49,264 bases of DNA from assembly GCA_947626685.1 (NCBI GenBank), contig CANQTD010000014.1:1-49264 (forward strand). Direction: 5' to 3'. Shown in pieces: positions 31,088-42,100 of the stretch. Position 1 is the first letter of the stretch. Every line of letters starts with the position of its first letter. This stretch comes from an uncultured Clostridia bacterium (lineage in GTDB: Bacteria > Bacillota > Clostridia > Christensenellales > Borkfalkiaceae). Made by a program: the position numbers and the translations under genes. The notes under the pieces were generated by a model. That model saw only the letters and a list, made by a program, of their open reading frames with translations, was not told the origin of the DNA and ran no database searches.

Positions 31088-32176
31088 TTATTTCCCATAG
31101 ATGAATTTTTTCGCGGTCTCGCGCGCCTTTCCGTCCGCCTCGGCGACCGCTTCGTAGGAGAGCGCGTCGGTGCGGGGAATGCGCGTGAGCGCGTCCTCGA
31201 TAGTTTCTGCGATTTGCGGGAAGGATATTCCGCCCGCGAGGAATGCCCGCACCGCTTCCTCTGCCGCACCGTTGAGCACGGCGGGCGACGTTCCCCCCTC
31301 TCTTCCCGCGTTCAGGGCGAGCGTGTAGCAGGGGAACTTTTCCGCGGGCAGCCGCTCGAAGTGAAGGGCGCCGACCGCGGCGAGGTCGAGCGGTTTTGCG
31401 CAGGGCAGCCGCTCGGGATAAGTGAGCGCGAGCTGGATGGGCACGCGCATGTCGGGATAGCCGAGCTGGGCGACCGCCGCGCCGTCTTGGAAATAGACGA
31501 GAGAATGCACGACGCTCTCGGGGTGCACCACCGCTTCGATCTGCGAAAAGTCCGCCCCATATAGCCATTTGGCCTCGATCGTCTCATACCCCTTGTTGAG
31601 GAGGGTCGCGCTGTCCACCGTGATCTTCGCCCCCATCTCCCACGTCGGGTGGCGGAGGGCGTCCTTTGCCGTGACCCGCCCGAGCTCCTCCTTCGTACAG
31701 TGCAAAAAGGGGCCGCCGCTCGCGGTGAGGACGAGCCGTTCGAAGGGCGCGTCCCTTCTGAACCCGAGCGACTGCCAGATCGCGGAGTGCTCGCTGTCCA
31801 CGGGGAGAAGTTCCACCCCCGCGCGCTTCGCCGCCGCCGTCACGAGTTCGCCGCCGCAGACGAGGCTCTCCTTATTGGCAAGCGCGACCGTTTTATGAGC
31901 CCCGATCGCGGACATGGTATAGCCGAGTCCCGCGAACCCTCCCGCCGCGATGAAGGCGACGTCGCAGTCCTCGAAGAGGGAGGACGGGATCTTTCCCCCT
32001 TCCGAAGCGCAGTACAGATTGCGTACGCCGAACTCCGAGGCGACGCGCTCGAGTTTTGCGCGGTCGTGCCCCGCGGCGAGCGCGGTGAGGGAAAATTCGC
32101 CGGGATAGCGGCGCACGACGTCGAGCGTCTGCATGCCGATGCTTCCCGTACAGCCGATGAGAGCGATTTTTTTCAT
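31088..32176 (-). CDS. dxr: 1-deoxy-D-xylulose 5-phosphate reductoisomerase
   Basis: Dxr makes 2-C-methyl-D-erythritol 4-phosphate from DXP with NADPH, the committed step of the MEP isoprenoid pathway. The 362-aa length is slightly short for the family (about 380-400). The NADPH site GCTGSIGMQTLDV (8-20), ANKESLVCGGELV, the metal site PVDSEHSAIWQSL, TASGGPF and WEMGAKITVDSATLLNKGYE are all present. It lies between cdsA and rseP, as in many firmicutes, and supplies isoprenoid to the UppS product made in the same operon. The start at 32176 has TAGGA upstream. Confidence 0.97.
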   Translation of the reverse strand: MKKIALIGCTGSIGMQTLDVVRRYPGEFSLTALAAGHDRAKLERVASEFGVRNLYCASEGGKIPSSLFEDCDVAFIAAGGFAGLGYTMSAIGAHKTVALANKESLVCGGELVTAAAKRAGVELLPVDSEHSAIWQSLGFRRDAPFERLVLTASGGPFLHCTKEELGRVTAKDALRHPTWEMGAKITVDSATLLNKGYETIEAKWLYGADFSQIEAVVHPESVVHSLVYFQDGAAVAQLGYPDMRVPIQLALTYPERLPCAKPLDLAAVGALHFERLPAEKFPCYTLALNAGREGGTSPAVLNGAAEEAVRAFLAGGISFPQIAETIEDALTRIPRTDALSYEAVAEADGKARETAKKFIYGK

Positions 32177-32190
32177 GGGCGTTCCTACAA

Positions 32191-32215
32191 AAGAAGCCCG
32201 CCGGTGAGCGGGCGT
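32191..32215 (-). terminator. Weak terminator or attenuator between cdsA and dxr
   Basis: GCCCGC/GCGGGC (32210-32215 with 32198-32203) around a 6-base loop is followed on the minus strand by TTCTTTTG. The stem is short and the T run interrupted, so partial read-through into dxr and rseP is likely. Confidence 0.5.
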
Positions 32216-32237
32216 CCCGAATTCTATTGTATGCGCT

Positions 32238-33299
32238 TCACCCCGTGATCATGACGCGGAGCACCATCGCGAAGCAGACGATGAGCACGGCGAAGAGGGA
32301 GGAGTCGATGCGGTCGAGAATGCCGCCGTGACCGGGCAAAATGCGCCCCATGTCCTTAATTCCCACCTTGCGCTTGATCGCGCTCTCCACGAGGTCGCCG
32401 AACTGCGCGAACGCGCTCGTGAGAATGCCGAGCCCGATATAGAAGATGAGGTTGAGGGCGTCGATGTTTGCGTCGTGGATGGGAACGGCGGTCGCGCCCA
32501 CATTGTCGAGCCGCATGAGCCCGTAATAGAGGAAGAAGATCGCGACCCCGCCGACCGCACCGCCGAGCAGTCCTCCGAATCCGCCGATGATCGTCTTTTT
32601 CGGCGAGATCGTGGGCGCCATTTTGGCGGGAAGGTACTTTCCGAGCAGCTTCCCCGAGAGGTAGGCGAACACGTCGGTGATGGGCGCGACGACGAACACG
32701 AAGAGAATGGCGAGTTCGGAGTAAAGTTCGAGGTGGTTGCAGATCTCGAGGATGAGCAGGAAGAGGGACGGGTAGCAGTAGCAGAGCATGGAGTAGCCCG
32801 TCGATTCGAGCGTGACCTTTCCGTGGGCGAACACGAGGAGGGCCGAGAGCGCGGACACCCCCGCCATGAACACGATGACCGTGACGTGGATGGCGTAATT
32901 CCGCCCCTCCGCGGTGACGATCTCCTGCTCGCCGAACCCGGGAGTGGGGAGATGGACGCCGAGAATATCGGCAAAGATGAAGTCGCTGAGCGCGTACGAG
33001 AAGAGGGTGAGCATGGAAAAGACGAGCACGAGCGTCTTTTGCGAGGCGTGCATCTTGCCGCGGAAGGCGTTCGTCATCTCCCATGTGCCGATGAAGGCAA
33101 AGGCGAGGATGAGAGCGTCGAAGAACAAATTCCCGATGCGCAAGACCCCGTCCGTACCGTTGAGACGGTGATAGGGCACTCCGACGAAGAGTTTGAGCGC
33201 AAAGAAGAAGAGCAGGATGAGGACGTAGACGACGCCCGTGACCACCCGCTTGCCGAAGTTGCCCATATGATGCTTTTTGACCGTTTGTGTTTCTTCCAT
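32238..33299 (-). CDS. cdsA: Phosphatidate cytidylyltransferase CdsA
   Basis: CdsA makes CDP-diacylglycerol from phosphatidic acid and CTP for phospholipid synthesis. The 353-aa protein has eight or so membrane helices and the C-terminal family signature SAIKRKVGIKDMGRILPGHG followed by GILDRIDS. It is longer than common CdsA (about 270-280), with an added N-terminal tail and a larger loop near VHLPTPGFGEQEIVTAEGRN. The ATG at 33299 lies 3 nt after the uppS stop; a later ATG at 33266 has no ribosome binding site. It acts downstream of PlsX/PlsY products. Confidence 0.96.
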   Translation of the reverse strand: MEETQTVKKHHMGNFGKRVVTGVVYVLILLFFFALKLFVGVPYHRLNGTDGVLRIGNLFFDALILAFAFIGTWEMTNAFRGKMHASQKTLVLVFSMLTLFSYALSDFIFADILGVHLPTPGFGEQEIVTAEGRNYAIHVTVIVFMAGVSALSALLVFAHGKVTLESTGYSMLCYCYPSLFLLILEICNHLELYSELAILFVFVVAPITDVFAYLSGKLLGKYLPAKMAPTISPKKTIIGGFGGLLGGAVGGVAIFFLYYGLMRLDNVGATAVPIHDANIDALNLIFYIGLGILTSAFAQFGDLVESAIKRKVGIKDMGRILPGHGGILDRIDSSLFAVLIVCFAMVLRVMITG

Positions 33300-33302
33300 G
33301 AT

Positions 33303-33992
33303 CTACCTGCCGGCGTCGATCCTTCCGAACCGGCGCTCGCGCTTTTCAAATTCCCCGATGGCGCGGTCTAAGTCGCGCGCGGTGAAATCGGGGAACAGTT
33401 TCTCTGAAAAATACAGTTCCGCATACGCAGCCTCATAGAGGAGAAAATTGGAGACGCGTTTCTCCTTTCCCGTGCGGATCAAAAGGTCGAGCTCGGGCAT
33501 GCCCCCCGTGGAGAGCATGGAGGCGAACGTTTCGGGGGTGACTTCCCTCCCCTCGCGGACCGCCCTGTTGCATGCGGAAACGATGTCTTGCCGCGCGCCG
33601 TAGCCAATCGCGACCGTGAGCGTCCCCTTTTCCCCTCCCGCCGTTTTCGCCGTGTTCTCCCCGATGAGGGAAGCGACGTCTGCGGGAAGAAGGGAAAGTT
33701 CCCCGATGACGCGGAGGGTGATCCCCCTCTCGCGCAGAACGGGGATCTGCTCTGTAAAATACACGCGGAAAAGCCCGTAGAGCGCGTTGAGCTCCTCCTC
33801 GGGACGGGAAAGATTTTCGGCGGAGAGCGCGAAGAGGGTACAGCATTCGATCCCCCTCGCGAAGATATGGTCCGTGAGCGAGATCATGCGTTTGAGACCT
33901 GCGCGGTGCCCCGCCGTGCGCGGCAACAGGCGGCGTTTCGCCCATCTGCCGTTGCCGTCCATGATGATGGCGATATGACGGGGAAGGCTCAA
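33303..33992 (-). CDS. uppS: Undecaprenyl diphosphate synthase (TTG start)
   Basis: UppS makes the C55 lipid carrier for peptidoglycan from farnesyl and isopentenyl diphosphates. The 229-aa protein has HIAIIMDGNGRWAKRR (6-21, catalytic Asp12), TAGHRAGLKRM, ALSAENLSRP and the C-terminal IPP site DLLIRTGKEKRVSNFLLYEA, where the usual RTSGE(x)R reads RTGKEKR. The start is TTG at 33992, overlapping the frr stop (TTGA), with AAGGAG inside frr. No later Met keeps the MDGNGRW motif, so the TTG is likely real and translation is coupled to frr. Confidence 0.95.
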   Translation of the reverse strand: MSLPRHIAIIMDGNGRWAKRRLLPRTAGHRAGLKRMISLTDHIFARGIECCTLFALSAENLSRPEEELNALYGLFRVYFTEQIPVLRERGITLRVIGELSLLPADVASLIGENTAKTAGGEKGTLTVAIGYGARQDIVSACNRAVREGREVTPETFASMLSTGGMPELDLLIRTGKEKRVSNFLLYEAAYAELYFSEKLFPDFTARDLDRAIGEFEKRERRFGRIDAGR

Positions 33993-34561
33993 ACCGTGAG
34001 GAGCTCCTTCTCTTTGGCGGCGACGACCTTATCGACCTCTGCGATCGCCTTTGCGGTGCTGTCCTCGACGTCCTGCTCGCAGTTCTTCGCCTCGTCCTCG
34101 GAGAGCTCCTTGCCCGTTTTCATCTTCTTGATGGCCTCCATCGCTTCGCGGCGGATATTGCGCACCGCCACCTTACTCTCCTCGCCCATCTTGCGGACCT
34201 GCTTCACGAGGTCCTTTCTGCGCTCCTCGGTGAGTTCGGGGAACACGAGGCGGATGACGGAGCCGTCGTTCGTGGGCGTGATCCCGACATTCGAGGCGAG
34301 GATCGCCTTCTCGACCGCTTTGAGGAGCGATTTATCCCACGGGGAAATGACGAGGCAGCGCGCGTCGGAAACGGAGACGTTGCCGAGCTGTTGGAGCGGG
34401 GTCATCATGCCGTACGCCTCCACCTGCACCTTATCGAGCACATGCGGATTGGCGCGGCCCGCGCGGATCGCCGCAAATTCCCCGCTCATGACGTTCACCG
34501 TCTTTTCGAATTTTTCTTCGAGCGTGAGGAAGATCTCCTCGACTTTTTCGTTATTGACCAT
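33989..34561 (-). CDS. frr: Ribosome recycling factor
   Basis: RRF splits post-termination ribosomes with EF-G. The 190 residues match the family. Conserved stretches seen: GEFAAIRAGRANPHVLDKV, ITPTNDGSVIRLVFPELTEE, RRKDLVKQVRKMGEESKVAV and RNIRREA. The ATG at 34561 has AAGGAG 7 nt upstream. It lies 33 nt after pyrH and its stop overlaps the uppS start. Confidence 0.97.
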   Translation of the reverse strand: MVNNEKVEEIFLTLEEKFEKTVNVMSGEFAAIRAGRANPHVLDKVQVEAYGMMTPLQQLGNVSVSDARCLVISPWDKSLLKAVEKAILASNVGITPTNDGSVIRLVFPELTEERRKDLVKQVRKMGEESKVAVRNIRREAMEAIKKMKTGKELSEDEAKNCEQDVEDSTAKAIAEVDKVVAAKEKELLTV

Positions 34562-34594
34562 ATTCTTTCTCCTTTTTCCCTTATCGCGGGGTTT

Positions 34595-35305
34595 TTATTC
34601 GTTGGAAATGAGGGTGCCGAGCTTCTCCCCGCACACGGCGCGGAGCACGGAATCGGGCTCGTTCAGGGCGAACGCGAGCACGGGGATATCGTTCTCCATG
34701 CACATGGTCGCCGCCGTAATATCCATCGCTTTGAGCCCGCCCGAAACGACGTCGCGGAAGGTGATCTTCTCGTACTTCTTCGCGTTCGGGTCGAGGCGGG
34801 GGTCGCTGTCGTAGATGCCGTCTACGTTCTTCGCCATGAGAAGGATATCCGCGCCGATCTCGCACGCGCGCTGGGCGGCCGCCGTGTCCGTCGTGCAATA
34901 CGGGTTGCCCGTGCCGCACGCCATGATCACGATGCGCCCCTTCTCGAAGTGGCTGAGCGCCTTGCGGAGAATGTACGGTTCGGCGACGGAGATCATGTTG
35001 AGCGCGGTCTGCACGCGGGTGGGAATGCCACGCTGTTCGATCGCGTCCATGAGGGCGAGGGAATTCATCACCGTCGCGAGCATGCCCATCTGATCGGCGG
35101 TGGTCCGCTCCATCTTGACGCCCTGTCTGCCCCGCCAGAAGTTCCCCGCGCCGATGACGAGCGCAATGTCCACGCCCATTTCGTGCACTTTTACGATCTG
35201 GTCGACGACGCCCGCGACCACATGTTCGTTGAGCCCGAACCGCTGTTCGCCCGCGAGAGCTTCGCCCGAGATTTTGAGTACGATGCGCTTGTATTTTGCC
35301 TCCAT
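34595..35305 (-). CDS. pyrH: UMP kinase PyrH
   Basis: PyrH phosphorylates UMP to UDP. The start at 35305 (MEAKYKRIVLKISGEAL) has GGGAG 7 nt upstream; a GTG at 35332 would lie within the -10 region and is rejected. The 236-aa protein shows KISGEALAG, VIGAGNFWRG, ACGTGNPYCTTDTAAAQRA and KNVDGIYDSDPR, all typical. It is the first gene of the pyrH-frr-uppS-cdsA-dxr-rseP operon. In many firmicutes tsf lies directly upstream; here tsf is 8 kb away. Confidence 0.97.
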   Translation of the reverse strand: MEAKYKRIVLKISGEALAGEQRFGLNEHVVAGVVDQIVKVHEMGVDIALVIGAGNFWRGRQGVKMERTTADQMGMLATVMNSLALMDAIEQRGIPTRVQTALNMISVAEPYILRKALSHFEKGRIVIMACGTGNPYCTTDTAAAQRACEIGADILLMAKNVDGIYDSDPRLDPNAKKYEKITFRDVVSGGLKAMDITAATMCMENDIPVLAFALNEPDSVLRAVCGEKLGTLISNE

Positions 35306-35332
35306 GATACTCTCCCGATCACATTTTCTCAC

Positions 35333-35361
35333 AGTATATCATATTCCCGTGAAAATTGCAA
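35333..35361 (-). promoter_or_regulatory. Promoter of the pyrH-frr-uppS-cdsA-dxr-rseP operon
   Basis: On the minus strand TTGCAA (35356-35361), a 17-nt spacer and TATACT (35333-35338) give a start near 35326 and a leader of about 20 nt before the pyrH ATG. Confidence 0.8.
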
Positions 35362-35399
35362 GGAATTCGGGAAAAATTTGGAAGAGTTGGCAAGAATGC

Positions 35400-36100
35400 G
35401 CGCTCGCGCCTCTCGGGTCCCCTTTGGGACGCGGAAAAGGCTTCCCCCCATTGGGGGGAAGCTCCCGCGGAGCGGGAGATGATAGGGGTGCTCCAAATTG
35501 GAATGCCCCTCATCCGTCACGGCTGCGCCGTGCCACCTTCCCCCCGAGGGGGGAAGGCTTTCTTGCCCACCCCCAAAGGTGGAGCCGAGAGCCCCCTACT
35601 TCGCCGTACTTGCCCACCCCTCGAGGGGTGGGTGTCACCGTAGGTGACGGAAGGGGTGTTGATATGAGCACCCCCCCTACTTCGTCGCTCCGCTCCTCGT
35701 GCCGCGCTTAGTCGCAAATAGTGCGCGCGGGGCAGTCTCGCTAACGCTCGACAGCTCCCCCAAAAAATCACCCCACAAAAATCCTACGGCTTTTTGCGGG
35801 GACCCCGATGCTGAAGCCGAGAATACCCTCATACCGAGGCGAAGCCGAGTGTATCTTTAAGATTCACTCGGTCCTTGCGGACCTCGGAATGAGGACAGAA
35901 AACCCCTATCCTCCCTTCCCCTCATCCGTCACGGCTGCGCCGTGCCACTGTCTCGGGCAAGTAGAACCTTGCCCTCGGTCACCGTTCGCGCCTTCCGATG
36001 CGCTCACTCACCGCAAAACGCCGCGCAAAGCGCACTGTGCTTTGCGCGAGAAATGCGTTTTGCGACCCCCAAAGGGGGAAGGCTTGCCCATCGCCATATT
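35400..36100. repeat. Mosaic of palindromic intergenic repeats, block B
   Basis: About 700 bp hold no supportable gene. Modules seen: CTTCCCCCC-ATT-GGGGGGAAG (35448-35462 region), CCCGCGGAGCGGG, the CCGTCACGGCTGCGCCGTGCCA module (twice, near 35514 and 35929), CCCCTCGAGGGG (35617-35632 region), GTAGGTGACGGAAGGGGTGTTG, and the 85-bp segment 35678-35761 that is the reverse complement of 542-627. The block separates the pyrH promoter from the giant lipoprotein gene. Confidence 0.8.
36012..36064. repeat. Nested double inverted repeat (cruciform-like)
   Basis: CGCAAAACGC (36012-36021) pairs with GCGTTTTGCG (36055-36064). Inside it CGCGCAAAG (36022-36030) pairs with CTTTGCGCG (36040-36048). The two stacked stems give about 19 bp of pairing with a short loop. 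It sits at the end of repeat block B, without a T run. Confidence 0.7.
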
Positions 36101-36102
36101 AT

Positions 36103-36132
36103 GAAAAACAGGCCCCGAGGGGTCTGTTTTTC
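36103..36132. terminator. Terminator of the 2094-aa lipoprotein gene
   Basis: GAAAAACAGGCCCC pairs with GGGGTCTGTTTTTC. The minus-strand product ends in TTTTTC about 45 nt after the stop at 36177. It is symmetrical and could work in both directions. Confidence 0.85.
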
Positions 36133-36176
36133 TGTTTCAAGTGAGCCGATAGGTTCGTGTGAGTTGAAGCCCCGGG

Positions 36177-39100
36177 TCAGTCCGCGGGTCCCGATACGAC
36201 CGTCGCGGAGAACGCGTCGTTCTCGTAGGTGAACGTAACGGTGTATTTCGTCCCGAAATACTCAAAGGTGACCACCATGTCCTCAATCGTGACGTTCGTC
36301 GCCAGCGAAAACATCGCCACCGAGCGGCGTTCATAGCCGAAATATTCGTTGTAATTCTCATAGACGAACATCTCGCCCGTGACGCCGACGATCTTGTTGT
36401 TCTCGTCCACGGTGACGTCGATGGTGTAATAGTCATCGCCTTCCGCGTGCTTCGTTTCGACCGTGACCACCCTCTGTTCCTTCTTCGCGACCTCGATATA
36501 GGCGGCCTCGTCCCCTTGCGCCGCGTGGAACACGACGGTGTAGACGGTGACCCCGTTTGCGCTGTTCACAGTGACGGTGAAGGTGTTCTTCTCCGTCTTT
36601 TTGATATCGCCGAAGATCTCCTCGGCGTATTTGCTTTCGCCGCCGTAGTCCTTATTTTCGTAGAAGCGCGTGAGCTCCACGTCGTCAGGGTTTTCGCCCG
36701 TGTAGGTGAAGTCGGCGCAGAACGCCGTATCCTTTGTCGCCACCTTTTTGAGGGTATGGGTCACGGACATGGTATAGGTCAAATACGCCGCGGCCTCTCC
36801 TTCCGCCTTGTGATAGACGACGGTGTAGGTCTCGGTGTCGCCGTTTTCAAGCGTGCGGGTGACGGGGTAGGTATAGCCGCCGTTTCCGTCCTCAACACGG
36901 TAGGCGGAGGAGCCCACCTGCGTCCAGCTTTCGCCGTCGAGAAGTTCGAAGCGCTCGAGCCTGTAATAGTAGCCGTCCTCCATGAGATTCGAGAACGCGG
37001 CGCGCGCTTTCTTCTCCGAATTGTAGACGGTGAAGGAGGAAGCCCTCTCCTCCGCCGTCCCCTCGGCGAGATCTGCGGTGACGAGATAGGTGTAGTCGCC
37101 GTCCGCGTATTCGAAGGTCAATTCAGTGGGAGTGTAGGAATTGATACCCGATCCTTCCAAGCCCGGTTTGCCGTTGTAGGTGACCGACGTTACGGTGAAG
37201 TCGGGAGCGATCGAGCCGTAGCTCTCCTCAAAGGTCACGTTAAAGTTGAACACGAGGGTATCCTCTCCGTCGTTGAGCTTGACGGTGTGGTCGGCACCCG
37301 TCTTGAAATACGTCGTTCCGCCGAGGGTGAAGCAGTTTTGTTCGGGCTTGACGACGCCAAAGACCTGCCAGCCGTCCGTCTGGGCGTAGAGAGTCACCTC
37401 GCCCGATTCCGCGACGCTGTACAAGAGCTCCCCGCGCGCCCATTCGCCGAAGAAGCCGCCCTCCGCGAAGTAGTAGCGGGTCGCCGTGTTCATGCCGAAC
37501 GTGCCCTTTTCACCGCTGAATTCGAGGTATTCCTCCGCGGAGAACCCGAACCAGCCGCTCCCCGCCATCGTGTCCTCTTCGGACATGCCTACGATCTCCA
37601 CGTTGCCCTGCAAAGAATCGGGGAGAGAGGTGATGAACGTGAACGCGCCGTTCGCGCCGATCAAGATATGCACGGGCGCGCCGAGGCTCTCGGGAGCCTG
37701 CGAACTCGGATGCGCGTCGAAGGCGTCGTCCGCGATCTCGAGCTTGGAGAGATCTACTTCGGTGAGGTCGAGGTAGAGCACCCTATCCGGTTCCGCATAG
37801 CGCGTGATCGTGAACGCATGCTCGCCGATAAATTGGATCGCTTTGAGCTTGACGTTGCCGAGCCCGCCTTCGAGAGAATCTTTATCCACGCTGAGCGAGG
37901 TGTTGCCGTAGAAGGCGTACGCGCCGATATGGGTCACGTTGGGCAAATTCATGCTGTTGATGAGGCTGCGGCAATAGAGGGTGTCGCCCACCTCATAGCG
38001 CAGGAAGGACGTGAAGGCATAGTCGCCGATATCGGTGAGATATTCGGAGGAGAGCTCCGTCGCCAAGAGTTCGCGCACGCTGTAGAAGGCGTAGTCGCCG
38101 ATCTTCTCCACCTTGTTGAGGTCGAGGCCGCCGATATAATACATGAAGGCGAACACTTCGTCCGCGATCTCGGTGACGCCGTCGGGGATTTTGAGCATGT
38201 CGACGGAAGTGGGCCCCTGATAGGCGTAGAGCACGCCGCCGCTGACGATGAAATCCTCCTCGTTGAGGGTGAACGTCGTCCCTTTGAGGTTGAAGTAGAA
38301 GGTCGCGTTCTGGCTGACGAAGCGGATGAGCTCATCGGTGTAGAGGGTGAACACCCCGTCGTAGCGGACGCCGTACGAAGTATAATAGGTCGCGTCCGCA
38401 ATGCTGCCGTCCACCTCGCGCAGACCTGTGAGGGCGAGCACGGAGAGGTCGGCGCCGACATAGACCTTTTCGTCGGCGGAATCGTTATAGATATAGTAGT
38501 CGCCCTCCCGCGTGGAGTACATACTGAGCACAAAGCGGAAGTTGAGCTTTTCGGAGACGAAGAGGAACTCGGTCGCCGAATCCCCGCTCGGGGCATAGCT
38601 CCCCTGCGCGATCACGGTGCCGTATTCGTCGGTGAGGGTCGCGTTCCCGTGTCCGTCGAGGCGGAGCCTGCGGCCTCCGATCGCGCCGTCCTTGAACTGC
38701 GCGTAAGTGCCCGAGACCGCGTCTCTCTCCACGAGCACGCTGCGGTCCTCTTCGTCGAAATCGAACACGACCACGCCTTCCGCGGCATAGAGAGTGCCGT
38801 CCACTTCGATATAGAGCGCCATGAACTCGGCCTGTTTGCCGTCGGGATCCTCGTCGAAGGAGAAATCGTCTGCAAACGCGGAACCGTCGTTGTAGTTGCC
38901 GATGAGAAGGTAGCCGTAGTAGAGCCCGTCGTCCGTTCTGTAAGAGGCGATGAACCCGTCGCATTCGATCTCGCCCTCGTCGGTGGAAAAGGAGTACTCT
39001 TCGCTCACCGCCTGCATGTAGACGCGGCAAGTCGTGCCGCTCTGCATGGTGATCGGGTCGACGGAGACCGCCACGATGAAGGGCTCGCCGCCTTCCATCG

Positions 39101-42100
39101 CGACCTCATACGTCGCGAACTCGGTGTCCGTGAGGAAGTAGGTGAACGTCTTGCCCGTCGGACGGTAAGTGCCCGCAATGCCGTATTCGGAGAAGAACGC
39201 CGTCCCCGCCGCATCGTCCGTCCCGTCGCCGAAGAACACGAGATAGTCGTTGTAGTAGAGATAGCCGTCGTTGGAGTAGTAATAGTACGCACCCGTTTCC
39301 GCGCCCTGCGGCTCGGTAAAAGTGATCAGGAACGCATCGCCATCGTCATTGATAACGGCATGGATGAAGAAGTAGCGCGACGTGCGCCCCGCGGTAAAGG
39401 AGACGAGGAGTTTGTACTCCGTTTCGTCCTCATTGACCGTAAGGGCAAGCACTTCGTAAGCGCCCTCAATCCCCTCTCCGCCCGCGGGCGTGTAGACGGC
39501 GTTGCCGTAGCCGTCCATTTTGAAGGCGGAACCGTCCCCGTTCACTGCGGAGAACATGTCGCCGTTATCGGTGATATGCGCGGCCCCGTCCTTTTCGGAA
39601 ACTTTGAAGGAGAACCCGTCTGCGAAGTAGGAGGCGTATTCGCGCGCACGGATATAGGCCTCGACGTCCGTCTCCGCATCGGGCGTGAAGGAGTAAGTCC
39701 CGTCCGATTCGTCGTATTCCACGTAGCCGAAGAAGAAGTATTCGTCGCCATCGGGATCGGGAAGGGAGATCGCGAGCACGCCCTCTTTGCCGAGATCGTC
39801 GAGGAACCAGATGAACGGCGCGACCGCCCCATCCCCTCCCTCAAGGGCAAGCACGCTGCCGCTTGCGAGCACATAGTAGCTGACGGAGAGGATGTCGCCC
39901 GTCTCTTCGTCGTAATTCTCCGTGTAGAGGCAGTAGACCTCGCGGGCGTCATCCCCGAGATAGAACACGGAGAGATTGACAGTCTCCATATTCTCGTACA
40001 TCCAATGCGCGGGGATGAGATACTCCTCCCACTCGCCGTACGCATACGTCTCCCCGTCGTAGTGGAGGTTGCCCCACATGTCGAGGGTGAGGACGTCCTC
40101 GGGGTTATCGGACTCTTTGTCCTTCAAATAAGGCGCGTGGATCTCCTGCTCCGCGCCGAGGGGAATGGAGACCTCGATGCGCCCCTCCTTATCGCGGCGG
40201 AAAACATAGTAGAAGGTGAAGCCGTAGCCGACCGTCTCCGAATGGAAGATGAGAGAGCCTTCTTCCGAGGTCACCTCTCCGCTGTCAAAGAGCTCGTACA
40301 CCGTCTCGCCCGTCCATGTGTCCTCATACCATACCATCACATAGACGACGTCGTCGTCCACATAGTGATAGAAGGAGGCGTGCTTGGGAAGGGACGGGTC
40401 GAACGAGCCGTACACTTTGTAAGGGTCGTCTTGCCACTCTTCGAAATAGGGCGCCTTGTCGAGCACATAGTACATGTCGCCGTAGATATCGCCCGGGACG
40501 GGACGGATGATCGTCTCCTTGCCGCTCTGGGTGCGGAATACGATCCACAGGTCCTCCCACTCATAGTCGCCAACTGACCCCGAGTGCACGAGGAGGGAGA
40601 GCGTCTCCACGCGGTAGGTGCCTTTCTCGCCGCGGAACGTGCCGTTCCCGAAGCCGTCGAGCTCGAGATCGAAGTAGAGCTTCTCGTCCATGAGGTTCTC
40701 GTAATCGGTATAGGTGCCGTTCAGTCCGTCGGAGAGAACGGCCGCGCCCGCAAGCGAAACATCCTCCACCTTGCCCGTGTAGGGAAGGGGTTTGAGTTTG
40801 AACAATTCCTGGAGGTAGCCGTCCGCCGAGACGCCGATGGAGTAAACGCCGCCCTCTTCGGCAATGTAGAAGGCGCGGAGCGCGACGCCGAAGCCCTCCG
40901 CCGCACTGTAAGAATACATGCGGAAGCCGCCGAAGCCGTTCGCGTCCACCATGCCGTCAAGGAAGAAGAGACGGGAGGTGTCGACCACGCCGTCCGAACC
41001 GCGGTAGGCGTAGAAGCCGCGCTCATCGCTCGTCGGGCGGTTGAATACGAGGACGGTCCCCTCATCCCCCTCCTGGGAGTTGAGCGAGAACGGGAAGTTC
41101 GTCCCGCTCTTTCCCTCGAAGATAAATTCGCCCGTAACGAGGTCGACGGTGTACACCCCTTCCTCGTCGCCCGCGGCGGAATGGTAGACGACAGTGTCGC
41201 CCTGCCCGAATTTGAGGGTCTCGGGCTCGGCGGGTTCGCTTTCCGCGCCGCCGAACGTAAAGGTTTTGTCTTTGAGATCGTCGAAGTAGAAATAGTGCTC
41301 CCCGTCCATCACTTTGCCTTCGAGCGCACCCTCTTCAAAGGAGAAGAGACCGGTCGAAGGGTCGAACGTGCCCGTAAATTCCACGGGGCCGCGGCGAAGA
41401 TGGACTTCGTTTTCCTTCACGATGCTCGGGAAGAAGTAATCGCTCCCCCCGAACACGTCGTCGATGCTCGTCTCCCAACGCGCATGGAGCATGACGAGGG
41501 TTTTCGTGCCGCAGATCTCGGCGGAACTCACCGTCTCGCCGGCAAGAAATTCCACGGCGCCGTTTTCCGTCCTCGCCCAGCCCGCAAAGCGGAGATTTTC
41601 GGGCGCGCCGTAGCTTGCGCCGTCGGGCAGTTCGATCTCGTCGCTGAGATAGCACTCGACGTCCTCCACCGAACCCGTGTAGCTGCCCGCCGTGAGGTCG
41701 GGCAGGAACCCGACGCGGACGGGGCGCGCGAGCCAGACGGTGAACGTTTCATTCTTTTGGAGCGAGGAAGAGGACGTGCGGCTCCCCTCGCCGCTCTCGT
41801 CGACCGTGAAACCGCTTCCCGCGGTATAGGAGAAGGGTTCGAGATACCAGCTGCTCCCCGTCTCCGTGCGCGGCTGTGCGGGATAGCTTCCGAGCGCGTC
41901 CATTTCATACACGTTCACGGTATAGGAAGCGAGATATTTTGCGGTCAGCGAAAGGCCGTTCGCGGGCATGGTAGCGCCCTCGGCGATCTGCGCGCCGCCG
42001 ACGAACCATCCGCCGAAGGAAAGCCCCTCGTCGGGAACGGGAGCCTTATCCGTGAGAAAATCGGCGAGTTTCGTTCCGACGGGGACTTGGAATGAGGTCT

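Noticed and set aside
36447..42095. 1376- and 503-codon open frames opposite the giant lipoprotein
   Set aside because: Same antisense effect; the minus strand has a lipobox, ribosome binding site, promoter and terminator.
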